Below the pieces are notes generated by a model that was not told the DNA's origin, did not search any database, and saw only the letters and a program-made list of their open reading frames with translations. This document shows positions 1-6,151 of a DNA stretch of 7,802 nucleotides, piece by piece. The stretch spans positions 43,816 to 51,617 of the forward strand of contig DMST01000238.1 of NCBI GenBank assembly GCA_003454975.1, in the 5' to 3' direction. How positions within the stretch are numbered: position 1 is the first letter of the stretch; every line of letters starts with the position of its first letter. The position numbers and the translations under genes were made by a program. Source of the stretch: Cytophagales bacterium. GTDB taxonomy: Bacteria; Bacteroidota; Bacteroidia; Cytophagales; Cyclobacteriaceae.

Positions 1-325
1 AACCGGCCCATTGCTCAGAATATAACTGATCGCCAAAGCGCCAGGCACCAACTCCTATGCCCAAACCTTTCCATCTGGTAACGGCGGCAGCTCCTATAGT
101 TTGAGTCCCTTCCCAGCCTACCCGGTAGGCGTAGCTGCCCATCATTTGCCAGGTTTTTATTTGGGCTAGTCCCGCTGGGTTGTGAAAAAATGCGTACCCA
201 TCTGCAAGCGTAGTAGTGGCATGGCTAAGACCGCCAGCCCGGGCACCGGCTACATAATTGCCTCCCTGGCCATGTGTATATGCAGGGAGAAAGACGAGAA
301 GAGTGAGAAAAATATTCAGCTTCAT
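1..325 (-). CDS. Outer-membrane beta-barrel protein, PorV/FadL-like (5' part only, C-terminus beyond left edge)
   Basis: Reading the minus strand from the ATG at 325 gives 108 codons that stay open to the window edge, so the C-terminal part is missing. The product begins with a short signal peptide (MKLNIFLTLLVFLPAYTHG, probably cut near residue 19-20). The mature start contains GARAGGLSHATTTLADGYAF followed by FHNPAGLA at about residues 27-54. This 'alanine/glycine-rich stretch, then NPAGLA' pattern is typical of the N-terminal region of PorV/PorQ- and FadL-like outer-membrane barrels in Bacteroidota. The rest is alternating aromatic and small residues (MMGSYAYRVGWEG, GIGVGAWRFGDQ), as expected of transmembrane beta strands. 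The gene lies downstream of the DUF5916 gene on the same strand, but a terminator separates them, so it is probably transcribed separately. Whether it transports a small molecule or serves type IX secretion cannot be told from this fragment. No Shine-Dalgarno sequence is visible. Confidence 0.8.
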   Translation of the reverse strand, partial: MKLNIFLTLLVFLPAYTHGQGGNYVAGARAGGLSHATTTLADGYAFFHNPAGLAQIKTWQMMGSYAYRVGWEGTQTIGAAAVTRWKGLGIGVGAWRFGDQLYSEQWAG

Positions 326-353
326 TCAAAAAATGAATAATCACTGAATATAA

Positions 354-373
354 TGACAATCGTGTAATTGTCA
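354..373. promoter_or_regulatory. Perfect 7-bp inverted repeat upstream of the barrel gene (candidate operator)
   Basis: TGACAAT, six bases (CGTGTA), then ATTGTCA: both arms match perfectly and the whole is 20 bp, close to two helical turns. It lies 29 bp upstream of the ATG at 325 and just past the terminator of the preceding gene, in the only stretch where a promoter for the barrel gene could sit. The geometry suits a dimeric regulator. A short RNA hairpin is also possible, but no T-run follows on either strand, so it is not an intrinsic terminator. The repeat is seen directly; the operator role is inferred. Confidence 0.45.
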
Positions 374-380
374 GAATGCT

Positions 381-415
381 ATAAAAAGAAACCCCAGAGG
401 ATATCCCCTGGGGTT
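381..415 (-). terminator. Rho-independent terminator of the DUF5916 gene
   Basis: Bases 390-397 (AACCCCAG) pair perfectly with 408-415 (CTGGGGTT). After one A/C mismatch, GG pairs with CC around an ATAT loop. Read on the minus strand, the stem is followed at once by TTCTTTTTAT (390-381). The hairpin starts 24 nt after the minus-strand stop codon at 440-442. On the plus strand the stem is followed by GTAAG and no T-run, so it works in one direction only. It separates the DUF5916 gene from the barrel gene downstream. Confidence 0.9.
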
Positions 416-439
416 GTAAGAAGTTGATGAGGCCTAAGA

Positions 440-2965
440 TTAGAACCAATTCTTGACCGTGAGATAGTCTAAGAAGTAAATCAAACGGACAGAAAGACTT
501 TGATTGCGAGGAGCCGTGATAGAATTTCGGAAGTTGGGCACAAAGGTCAAGAAAGCTTCGTCCGATACGTTCGTCAATACATCTTGGTACACCACATTTA
601 CAAAACTACCCGGACCAATTTGCCAGTTGTAGGTGAGGTAAATGTTCATCGCATTGAAATTCAGGTCGTGCTCATTGTATTCCCTTACCAGGGTTGCTTC
701 TGAATCTAGGTAGTCTAGTTTGTAAAGACTACCATCTGAGTTGGAATACTCATAAACCATAGGGTTGTAGTCCGTAGCTACTAGCTCCCCATCCAGGGCG
801 AGCTGGCGCATGGCCTTGTTTTGCACCCGGGCCCAATAGTGGCGCAATTCCAGGTTCAAGCCCATTTTATTGTTGAAGGTATAAGAAGCACGCAGAGAGT
901 TCTCTAAACTTCTCCAATCCCGGATCCCAAAAATAATCTGCTCATTACCTGCATTATCTGTCCAGCGGGTGGTAAATCCTCTTTGGTTGCCCTGTATGTT
1001 ATAGTCCAATCCGTAGTTGAAGTTGAACTTATTGTTTACCCGCACACGCAAGTTGCCGCCGCCTCCAAAATCTCGGGCATTCCAGTCGGGCCGGTGCCAA
1101 GTGTAGTTGTAGGTACGTATGGCCACCATTTTGCGGTCATCACTACCAATGAACCCACCAAAATCGTAGTCGGGGGCCTTGTTCAGCCAGCGTCCGGCGG
1201 TGAAAGTGCCAAAGTAGTCGCGATCCTGAAATCCACGTACACTGCCCCAAGCTTCTACAAACCAGAAGTTTTTGAGCTGCCCGCCTACGTTGGTCCACAC
1301 TCCACGGTTGGTCCAGCCTCGGTCATCCCACATTTGGGTTACGTTAGAGCCCAAACTCCAGTTGAACCGGTTGAAGACCAACCAAGGCTTAAACTTATTG
1401 AGCCGGATGTTGGCAGAATGAGATACTTCGTTCGGTGCATTCAGGAAACCGAAATCATTCAGCATCAGATCCGCTGACTCTACATTACGGCTAACGCCAA
1501 ATTGGAAGTTACCCGCAACCTTATTAAAGCCTACGTTGTAGGCATAACCATCGGTAGCCGACTCACCAAAATCTACATGGCTCCAAGTTCCGGTGGCATT
1601 GACCCGGTAGGTGTTATCTTCATCCAAAAAGTAGGAAAGGTTCCCACGGGTAGCGTTTGCGTCTCGGTTGTAGTTGAACCGGGTTACGTTGGTATTGATC
1701 AAAGTAAACCGGGAATTGTGACCAAAAGTCTTTTCTCCCACCACCACATTATAATTGACCAAGGGATCTACTTGCACTTGCCGGGTCTCGTCCGTATCCA
1801 CATTGCGCACCGTAGCAAAGGTTTTGTTAGTCACCGCATTGAAGAAGCCTACCCCAAATCCATTCGGCGTACGCCCTGAGATTTTAGTTGCGTTCAACAA
1901 AGGGGCTTCGCTAGGCTGGTAGGTTACCTCCTCATTCCCGCTAATCTCTTCTTGCAAGCCACCTACGGTTTGCCCTACCCGGCGGGAGTAGAAGACCGGG
2001 CCTTGGTTAAATAGCTCTGTACCCTCTGTAAAGAAGGGGCGGTTCTCTTGAAAAAACACCTCGAAGGGGCCTAAGTTCAAAACTTGATTGTCGGCTCGTA
2101 CCTGGCCGAAATCAGGTACCAGGGTCATATCTAGAGTAAAACTCTCATTCAAACCAGCTTTCAAGTCCAGACCACCGGTAATGGCACTACCAAAGGGTTC
2201 GTCAGCTTCTCCGTTGTAGTTGGCATAAGCCGTTACGTAGGGCGTAAGGAAGATCCTTGGCGGAGGGGTGATGTTCTCTATACCGTTGAGTGTCCCAAAC
2301 TGTGGTATGAAGCCATTTTGGGCATTGTCTATCGGATTCCAAGCGGCAATTTCTTGTTTACCTGCACGCCTACGAATAAAGTTTATATTCCAGGTTTGGG
2401 TGGGTTGTTTTGGGAAACGGATGGCCGAGTAGGGAATCTCCATCTCTACCACCCAGCCTTTATCAGTACGCCCTACTGCACTATTCCATACGGCATCCCA
2501 GCCAAAGTCATCATTCTGACCTTGATTCGTCATATAGGCGTCTCCTTGTACTCCAGCAGAAGTAACCAAAAAGTGGAAGCCATTCTGTCCATTCTGGTAG
2601 GGGTCTAAGGCAAAAGTGAAGATGTCAGAGTTCCGATCCATATCGTCGCGAATGCCCAACTCGCTGGGTATATTTTCTGGATCAGAATCATGTAAATGTG
2701 CGGCTACGTATACCCCAAAATCATTATAGACAAACCAAACTTCCGAAACTGCATCGGAAAGCTCCAGGTTGTTGGGTTCTATTTGAGTAAAAGTGCCATT
2801 GAAAATGGGCGAGGAGGATTGCCATACCGCGTCATCCAGCACACCATCTATTTTAGGGGATTCATCAATACGAGTAGCCAAAGCTTCTCGCTTGGCTGTG
2901 TCAGCCAGAGAGGGGGATGCCAGGATCAGTGCCATGGCTCCGCCAAGTAAGGTTGCTTTCAACAT
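440..2965 (-). CDS. DUF5916 outer-membrane protein with N-terminal CBM9-like domain
   Basis: This is a complete 841-residue protein starting at an ATG. A signal peptide covers about residues 1-21, with the cleavage context PSLA/D. Residues about 37-230 form a CBM9-like beta-sandwich of the type usually annotated as carbohydrate-binding: IDGVLDDAVWQ at 39-49, then EVWFVYNDFGVYVAAHLHD, IFTFALDPY, GWVVEMEIPYSAIRF and TWNINFIRR. From about residue 238 comes the DUF5916 region, with the family landmarks VPDFGQVRADNQVLNL (283-298), FFQENRPFFTEG (304-315) and FYSRRVG (325-331). A long series of amphipathic strands ends in an aromatic C-terminus (VKNWF), consistent with an outer-membrane barrel. No TonB plug domain is visible. 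The biological substrate of DUF5916 proteins is not established as far as I know; the CBM9-like part suggests binding of sugar or polymer, and that is inference. The gene is followed by its own terminator and appears to be monocistronic. No Shine-Dalgarno sequence and no consensus -7 box are obvious upstream. Confidence 0.93.
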   Translation of the reverse strand: MLKATLLGGAMALILASPSLADTAKREALATRIDESPKIDGVLDDAVWQSSSPIFNGTFTQIEPNNLELSDAVSEVWFVYNDFGVYVAAHLHDSDPENIPSELGIRDDMDRNSDIFTFALDPYQNGQNGFHFLVTSAGVQGDAYMTNQGQNDDFGWDAVWNSAVGRTDKGWVVEMEIPYSAIRFPKQPTQTWNINFIRRRAGKQEIAAWNPIDNAQNGFIPQFGTLNGIENITPPPRIFLTPYVTAYANYNGEADEPFGSAITGGLDLKAGLNESFTLDMTLVPDFGQVRADNQVLNLGPFEVFFQENRPFFTEGTELFNQGPVFYSRRVGQTVGGLQEEISGNEEVTYQPSEAPLLNATKISGRTPNGFGVGFFNAVTNKTFATVRNVDTDETRQVQVDPLVNYNVVVGEKTFGHNSRFTLINTNVTRFNYNRDANATRGNLSYFLDEDNTYRVNATGTWSHVDFGESATDGYAYNVGFNKVAGNFQFGVSRNVESADLMLNDFGFLNAPNEVSHSANIRLNKFKPWLVFNRFNWSLGSNVTQMWDDRGWTNRGVWTNVGGQLKNFWFVEAWGSVRGFQDRDYFGTFTAGRWLNKAPDYDFGGFIGSDDRKMVAIRTYNYTWHRPDWNARDFGGGGNLRVRVNNKFNFNYGLDYNIQGNQRGFTTRWTDNAGNEQIIFGIRDWRSLENSLRASYTFNNKMGLNLELRHYWARVQNKAMRQLALDGELVATDYNPMVYEYSNSDGSLYKLDYLDSEATLVREYNEHDLNFNAMNIYLTYNWQIGPGSFVNVVYQDVLTNVSDEAFLTFVPNFRNSITAPRNQSLSVRLIYFLDYLTVKNWF

Positions 2966-3116
2966 GAGTAAAAAAAGTTGTTGTTGGACTATGAGTTCAG
3001 CTTACCTACTTCTCCAAGGACATCCTTGAAATCTGGCCACTGTAGATAAGCCTTTATTAATTTTACTTCCCTTCTGGTTAAAAGTTACATGCTATTTTCA
3101 GTTTAGGATGAGTGGT

Positions 3117-3147
3117 ACTCGATATTGATCGATGATTTACATCGAGT
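3117..3147. repeat. Nested inverted repeat in the divergent region (candidate regulator site)
   Basis: Outer arms ACTCGAT (3117-3123) and ATCGAGT (3141-3147) are perfect complements. Inside, TCGATG (3129-3134) and CATCGA (3140-3145) form a second perfect 6-bp inverted repeat around ATTTA. The two arrangements share the right-hand arm, so ATCGA half-sites occur several times within 31 bp. The site lies about 150 bp upstream of the DUF5916 start and about 235 bp upstream of the serine hydrolase start. The repeats are seen; binding by a regulator is inferred. Confidence 0.4.
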
Positions 3148-3235
3148 TTATGCTGATTTGTAGGGTTTGTTGGGATAAAACGCTCTTTTTCAGAAGATTA
3201 ATGTGAGGTGGTGGTGTTTTGAGATAGAATAATCG

Positions 3236-3255
3236 TTTAACATAGTTTTACATAG
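3236..3255 (+). repeat. Tandem pair of near-identical 10-mers
   Basis: TTTAACATAG is followed directly by TTTTACATAG, with 9 of 10 bases identical. The 10-bp period is about one helical turn, so both copies would face the same side of the helix. They lie 26 bp upstream of a candidate -33 TTTG and could be activator half-sites. In AT-rich DNA a chance match is quite possible. Confidence 0.25.
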
Positions 3256-3280
3256 AAAATAAGTAGGGTTTAATCCGGTC

Positions 3281-3313
3281 TTTGAATAGTTCATTTCCTG
3301 GAGAATATTTTTC
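3281..3313 (+). promoter_or_regulatory. Candidate Bacteroidota-type promoter for the serine hydrolase
   Basis: TTTG at 3281-3284 is followed after 21 bp by TATTTTTC at 3306-3313, which matches the Bacteroidota -7 consensus TAnnTTTG at all but the last base. The spacing fits the known -33/-7 arrangement. Transcription would begin near 3320, giving a leader of about 60 nt before the TTG at 3381. It competes with the better -7 match at 3346-3353. Confidence 0.35.
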
Positions 3314-3345
3314 GGGTTATGACTAGAAAAATAGTTTGCCCTTCG

Positions 3346-3353
3346 TAGTTTTG
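3346..3353 (+). promoter_or_regulatory. -7 element TAGTTTTG upstream of the serine hydrolase
   Basis: This is an exact match to TAnnTTTG. No TTTG lies at the expected distance upstream; the nearest, at 3335-3338, is only 7 bp away. Initiation would be near 3360, about 20 nt before the TTG start and about 70 nt before the alternative GTG at 3432. An exact 6-base match in AT-rich DNA can arise by chance. Confidence 0.35.
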
Positions 3354-3380
3354 GGTTGTAATAGCAACTGAATAAGTTAC

Positions 3381-4790
3381 TTGAAGCGTATCCGACCTTA
3401 CCTCTGGTTTTTTTTCTGGGCAAAGAATTGGGTGCTGGAGCAGAGAGCTCGACGTGGGCGAGCTTTTTACCTGCGTTATATCGGCCCCTTTTTGATTCTA
3501 TGGCTGTTGAGCTTGTATCATTACAGTGCTAGCAACCCTTCTTCTGCAAAATCCATCACTGCCAATTACATAGTGATTCGGAAACCCCTCACCAATGAGT
3601 TGTCTTCTGTGGAGGCAACGGCTCAGGTGGATCGTGATATTGAGCGTTTTCTAAAACGATGGAACATACCAGCTGCCTCGGTGGCTATTGTTCGGGACGA
3701 ACGATTAGTATATGCCAAGGGGTTTGGCTATACGGATGAAACCCAGCAGCAATTGACTGATCCTAACCATCTATTTAGGATTGCCAGTGCCAGCAAGTTG
3801 GTGACGGCTGCTGCTGTTATGAGATTAGCCGATGAAGGCAAGCTAAACCTCGACCACAAAGTGTTTGGTAACACGGGATATTTGCAGCCCAACGAATACG
3901 GGGAAGCCTGGCAACAAAGAGTATATGATATAACCGTAAGGCATCTGCTGGAGCATACCAGTGGGTTCTCCTGGCGTACCTTGGGAGATCCTGCTTTCAA
4001 TGTAAAGAAAGTGGCCAGTGCTTTAGAGGTGCCCCTTCCTATTTCCCGCAAACAACTGATCCGCTGGCAAATACGCCAGCATCTGCCCTATAGGCCCGGT
4101 ACTCGGTACAACTATTCCAATGTTGGTTACATGATGCTACACGAGGTTGTCGCTGAAGTATCGGGGATGACTTATGAAGAATACGTGCAACGACACGTTC
4201 TGAAGCCTGCGGGTATTCGCGGCATGCGGCTGGGGAAGAACTTGGTTGAAGATCGTCACGATGATGAAGTGACGTACCTTGATCATGAAGGCGCTCCTTG
4301 GCGGCAATCAGTTACTGGGGCTGATACCCTTATGCCAAGGCAATACGGTGGTACAGACATTGAATTACTAGGTGGTGCTGGTGGGTGGATTGCCTCAGCG
4401 GAAGACCTTGCCCGGCTGGTAGTGGCTATTGACGGTATGCCCGGCATGCCTGACATCCTTTCCTTGGAGGGGATTCAAGAAATGACCAGGAAAGGCCAAA
4501 GCAGATATGCCTTAGGATGGAAAGGTGCACGCGGAAATCGATGGTGGAGAACGGGGTCCCTATCTGGTACCAATGCCCTTATTTATCGGCTAGACGAACG
4601 TACCACCTACGTCTGTATCATCAACCGGAGTCACTGGAATGGTTACCGATTTAACCGCACCCTACAGGGACAGATGTTGAAGTCCGTAAATACGATTTCT
4701 GAGTGGCCCACTCACGATCTCTTTCGCCTTGAAAAATTGGTGGCCATAGAACCCTACGCTACTCCGTCAACAAAGGGATTTCTGCGTTAG
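3381..4790 (+). CDS. Membrane-anchored serine hydrolase, beta-lactamase/PBP-like (class C fold)
   Basis: This is a beta-lactamase-family serine hydrolase of 469 residues counted from a TTG start. The three active-site motifs are present in order: SxxK as SASK (136-139, nucleophile Ser136), YxN as YSN (245-247), and the KTG-box position as RTG (390-392, WWRTGSLSGT). The family signature LLEHTSGF is at 189-196. Residues about 33-48 are a hydrophobic segment after a strongly basic stretch (RARRGR), so the enzyme is probably a signal-anchored or exported periplasmic protein. Family members include D-aminopeptidases, esterases and cell-wall peptidases; the substrate here is unknown. There is no ATG in this frame before residue 147, inside the catalytic domain. 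TTG 3381 is the first possible start after the in-frame TGA at 3369; GTG 3432 (residue 18) would give a more ordinary signal peptide. An 8-T run (3408-3415) lies between the two. The 3' end overlaps the convergent alpha/beta hydrolase gene by 32 bp. Confidence 0.9.
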   Translation: MKRIRPYLWFFFWAKNWVLEQRARRGRAFYLRYIGPFLILWLLSLYHYSASNPSSAKSITANYIVIRKPLTNELSSVEATAQVDRDIERFLKRWNIPAASVAIVRDERLVYAKGFGYTDETQQQLTDPNHLFRIASASKLVTAAAVMRLADEGKLNLDHKVFGNTGYLQPNEYGEAWQQRVYDITVRHLLEHTSGFSWRTLGDPAFNVKKVASALEVPLPISRKQLIRWQIRQHLPYRPGTRYNYSNVGYMMLHEVVAEVSGMTYEEYVQRHVLKPAGIRGMRLGKNLVEDRHDDEVTYLDHEGAPWRQSVTGADTLMPRQYGGTDIELLGGAGGWIASAEDLARLVVAIDGMPGMPDILSLEGIQEMTRKGQSRYALGWKGARGNRWWRTGSLSGTNALIYRLDERTTYVCIINRSHWNGYRFNRTLQGQMLKSVNTISEWPTHDLFRLEKLVAIEPYATPSTKGFLR

Positions 4791-5448
4791 TCTTTGGAGC
4801 TTCTGCTGAGGGATTCAAGGTGTGATATATCCAATCCTTGATTAACTGCTGGTGGGAGTTGATAAGATAGTGGGAACCTCCTGGTACCCATATGTGGGGT
4901 TGTACGTATTTTTTGGGGAAAATAGGATCCTGATCCCCATGCATGTGGCTCAAGTTGGAAATCAATACCTCGTTTCTCCAGCGCAAAACCGAAGTGGTGG
5001 CCCAGCGAAACAGATACCCGTCAGACTCCTTGATCATGCTGAGCAGGCTCTCCAATTGCGTAGGGTCCACGGCAGCATCGGCTTTCCGAGACCGCATGAA
5101 AAAGTACTGCCAGATGGGATAGGGAATTACGAAGGGGGACCACCGAATATAGCGGTAGAAGGTAGGTACCTCTGTCCATATTTTAGCGGAGCCAATCAGA
5201 AAGGTATGTTGTGGTTGGGTGATCTTGGCTAGCTCTGTAACAATCATCCCACCCATCGATACGCCCAATAAGGAAAAGGGCTCGTCTTCTTTTATTTGTT
5301 CTCTTAACTTACTGGCATAGGAAGGGAAATCTTCTTTCCATTGCGGACGGAACCATTCTAAGGGGATGATTTCCATGCCCGGAACTGAAAATTGGCCGAA
5401 GGTACGTGCGTCAGCGGCCAGGCCAGGTAGAACATATAGGCGTGACAT
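4759..5448 (-). CDS. Alpha/beta hydrolase
   Basis: This is a 229-residue alpha/beta-hydrolase-fold protein counted from the ATG at 5448. A TTG two codons upstream is open but less likely. The nucleophile elbow GVSMGG is at 62-67 with Ser64. The likely acid is Asp174 in HGDQDPIFP and the catalytic His is His193 in GGSHYLI, so the triad is complete and in the usual order. The first strand and oxyanion loop read YVLPGLAAD rather than the common HG motif. No signal peptide or membrane segment is seen, so it is probably cytoplasmic. The length is near the small end of the family and the cap region (about 92-160, aromatic-rich) is compact. The substrate cannot be predicted; esterase or thioesterase-like activity is only a family-level guess. 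It converges on the serine hydrolase with a 32-bp overlap of coding ends and diverges from the MORN-repeat gene with at most 31 bp between starts, so its promoter must lie inside or at the start of that gene. Confidence 0.88.
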   Translation of the reverse strand: MSRLYVLPGLAADARTFGQFSVPGMEIIPLEWFRPQWKEDFPSYASKLREQIKEDEPFSLLGVSMGGMIVTELAKITQPQHTFLIGSAKIWTEVPTFYRYIRWSPFVIPYPIWQYFFMRSRKADAAVDPTQLESLLSMIKESDGYLFRWATTSVLRWRNEVLISNLSHMHGDQDPIFPKKYVQPHIWVPGGSHYLINSHQQLIKDWIYHTLNPSAEAPKTNAEIPLLTE

Positions 5449-5479
5449 GAACAAATTACTTTTTGTGGGTTATAGAAAT

Positions 5480-6151
5480 ATGGGTTTTACTAGATACTCA
5501 GTCGTCCTATTTATTTTCACGCTATTGATACAAAATAGTTGGGCTCAGAGCGTACAAGAAACCTACCCTGATGGTGCCATCAGCGCAGAAGGGGAGATGT
5601 CCGATGGGGCTAAAGATGGCTTGTGGGTATATTATTATCAAGATGGAACGGTGAGTGCCCGGGTAGAATACGAAAGTGGTGGGCGCGATGGTTTTTCTCT
5701 TTATTATGCTTTCTCCGGTACTCTTACCGGGCGGGAGTACTGGGACAACGACTTGTTGCAAGATTCTGCATATTACTATTACCCTGACGGTGGCCTGGAG
5801 AAAGTCGGTATTTACCAAGATGGTCTTTACCAGGGTGAGTGGAGGTTATACCACCCCAATGGTCAGCTTAAGCAGCAGCTATGGTACAAGCAGGGCATAC
5901 CTGACGGTATCTTTCGTAGGTATTCTGACCGAGGAGCCTTAGTGCAATCAGGGCAGTATGAAGCAGGCCTGGAAACCGGCGAATGGCGGTATTACAAGCG
6001 CAAAGGACGTTTGTCTTATTTAGGAAGCTATGAAGCAGGCCAACGGGTAGACCCCTGGTTTAAGTTTAATTTCATGGGAGTGCCTTATGAAGTTGATCTG
6101 GAAAAATGGGCCGCCGAGGAGGCCGCTGCTTCCGAACAACAAGAGCCTTAA
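5480..6151 (+). CDS. Exported MORN-like (YwqK-type) repeat protein
   Basis: This is a 223-residue protein. A signal peptide covers residues 1-22/23 (hydrophobic VVLFIFTLLI, cleavage near SWAQ). It is followed by about seven tandem repeats of 23-24 residues spanning roughly 29-196, each of the form Y-x-D/N-G ... Y-x-x-G-x-x-x-G-x-W-x-x-Y. Clear examples are YPDGGLEKVGIYQDGLYQGE (101-120), HPNGQLKQQLWYKQGIPDG (125-143) and YEAGLETGEWRYY (160-172). This is the MORN_2/YwqK-antitoxin repeat pattern, widespread in exported Bacteroidota proteins. Here there is no partner toxin, so the 'antitoxin' family name should not be taken as a function. The acidic tail (about 208-223, rich in A, E and Q) is outside the repeats. 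ATG 5480 is preferred because it gives a normal signal peptide; ATG 5447 would add 11 residues before it. The stop codon overlaps the stop of the convergent Omp85 gene. Confidence 0.85.
   Translation: MGFTRYSVVLFIFTLLIQNSWAQSVQETYPDGAISAEGEMSDGAKDGLWVYYYQDGTVSARVEYESGGRDGFSLYYAFSGTLTGREYWDNDLLQDSAYYYYPDGGLEKVGIYQDGLYQGEWRLYHPNGQLKQQLWYKQGIPDGIFRRYSDRGALVQSGQYEAGLETGEWRYYKRKGRLSYLGSYEAGQRVDPWFKFNFMGVPYEVDLEKWAAEEAAASEQQEP

Larger units (their letters stand above)
2966..3380. other. 415-bp divergent intergenic region
   Basis: This AT-rich spacer lies between the oppositely oriented starts of the DUF5916 gene (minus) and the serine hydrolase gene (plus). No convincing small gene is visible in it. 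It holds a nested inverted repeat (3117-3147), a tandem pair of 10-mers (3236-3255) and two candidate plus-strand promoter elements (3281-3313 and 3346-3353). For the minus-strand gene I found no good match to TAnnTTTG; the nearest is TAACTTTT on the minus strand at 3080-3087, without a partner -33 element. It is much longer than any other spacer in the window. Confidence 0.7.

Noticed and set aside
225..449. Minus-strand frame of 74 codons over the terminator
   Set aside because: It crosses a strong terminator and overlaps the barrel gene's signal peptide in another frame; the barrel frame starting at 325 carries the family features.
983..1477. Long plus-strand open frame of 164 codons
   Set aside because: It lies wholly antisense to the well-supported DUF5916 coding sequence and has no recognisable domain or signal peptide; it is a shadow of codon bias in the real gene. 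The 1502-1879 frame is rejected for the same reason.
440..2965. TonB-dependent receptor
   Set aside because: The length and barrel are similar, but there is no TonB box or plug domain; the N-terminus is CBM9-like and the DUF5916 landmarks are clear.
3190..3423. Minus-strand frame of 77 codons across the divergent region
   Set aside because: It starts inside the serine hydrolase coding sequence, has low-complexity, non-globular composition and no domain; probably chance in AT-rich DNA.
5457..5465. TACTTTTTG as a -7 box for the MORN-repeat gene
   Set aside because: It has one base too many between TA and TTTG, no -33 element, and would leave a leader of only a few bases before 5480.
5366..5479. 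Upstream extension of the MORN-repeat frame to ATG 5366
   Set aside because: It would place 38 extra residues before a clear signal peptide and run antisense through the alpha/beta hydrolase; ATG 5480 is far more natural.
5480..6151. Toxin-antitoxin module, because the YwqK family is labelled 'antitoxin'
   Set aside because: There is no small toxin gene next to it, the protein is exported, and the neighbours are convergent or divergent rather than co-transcribed.
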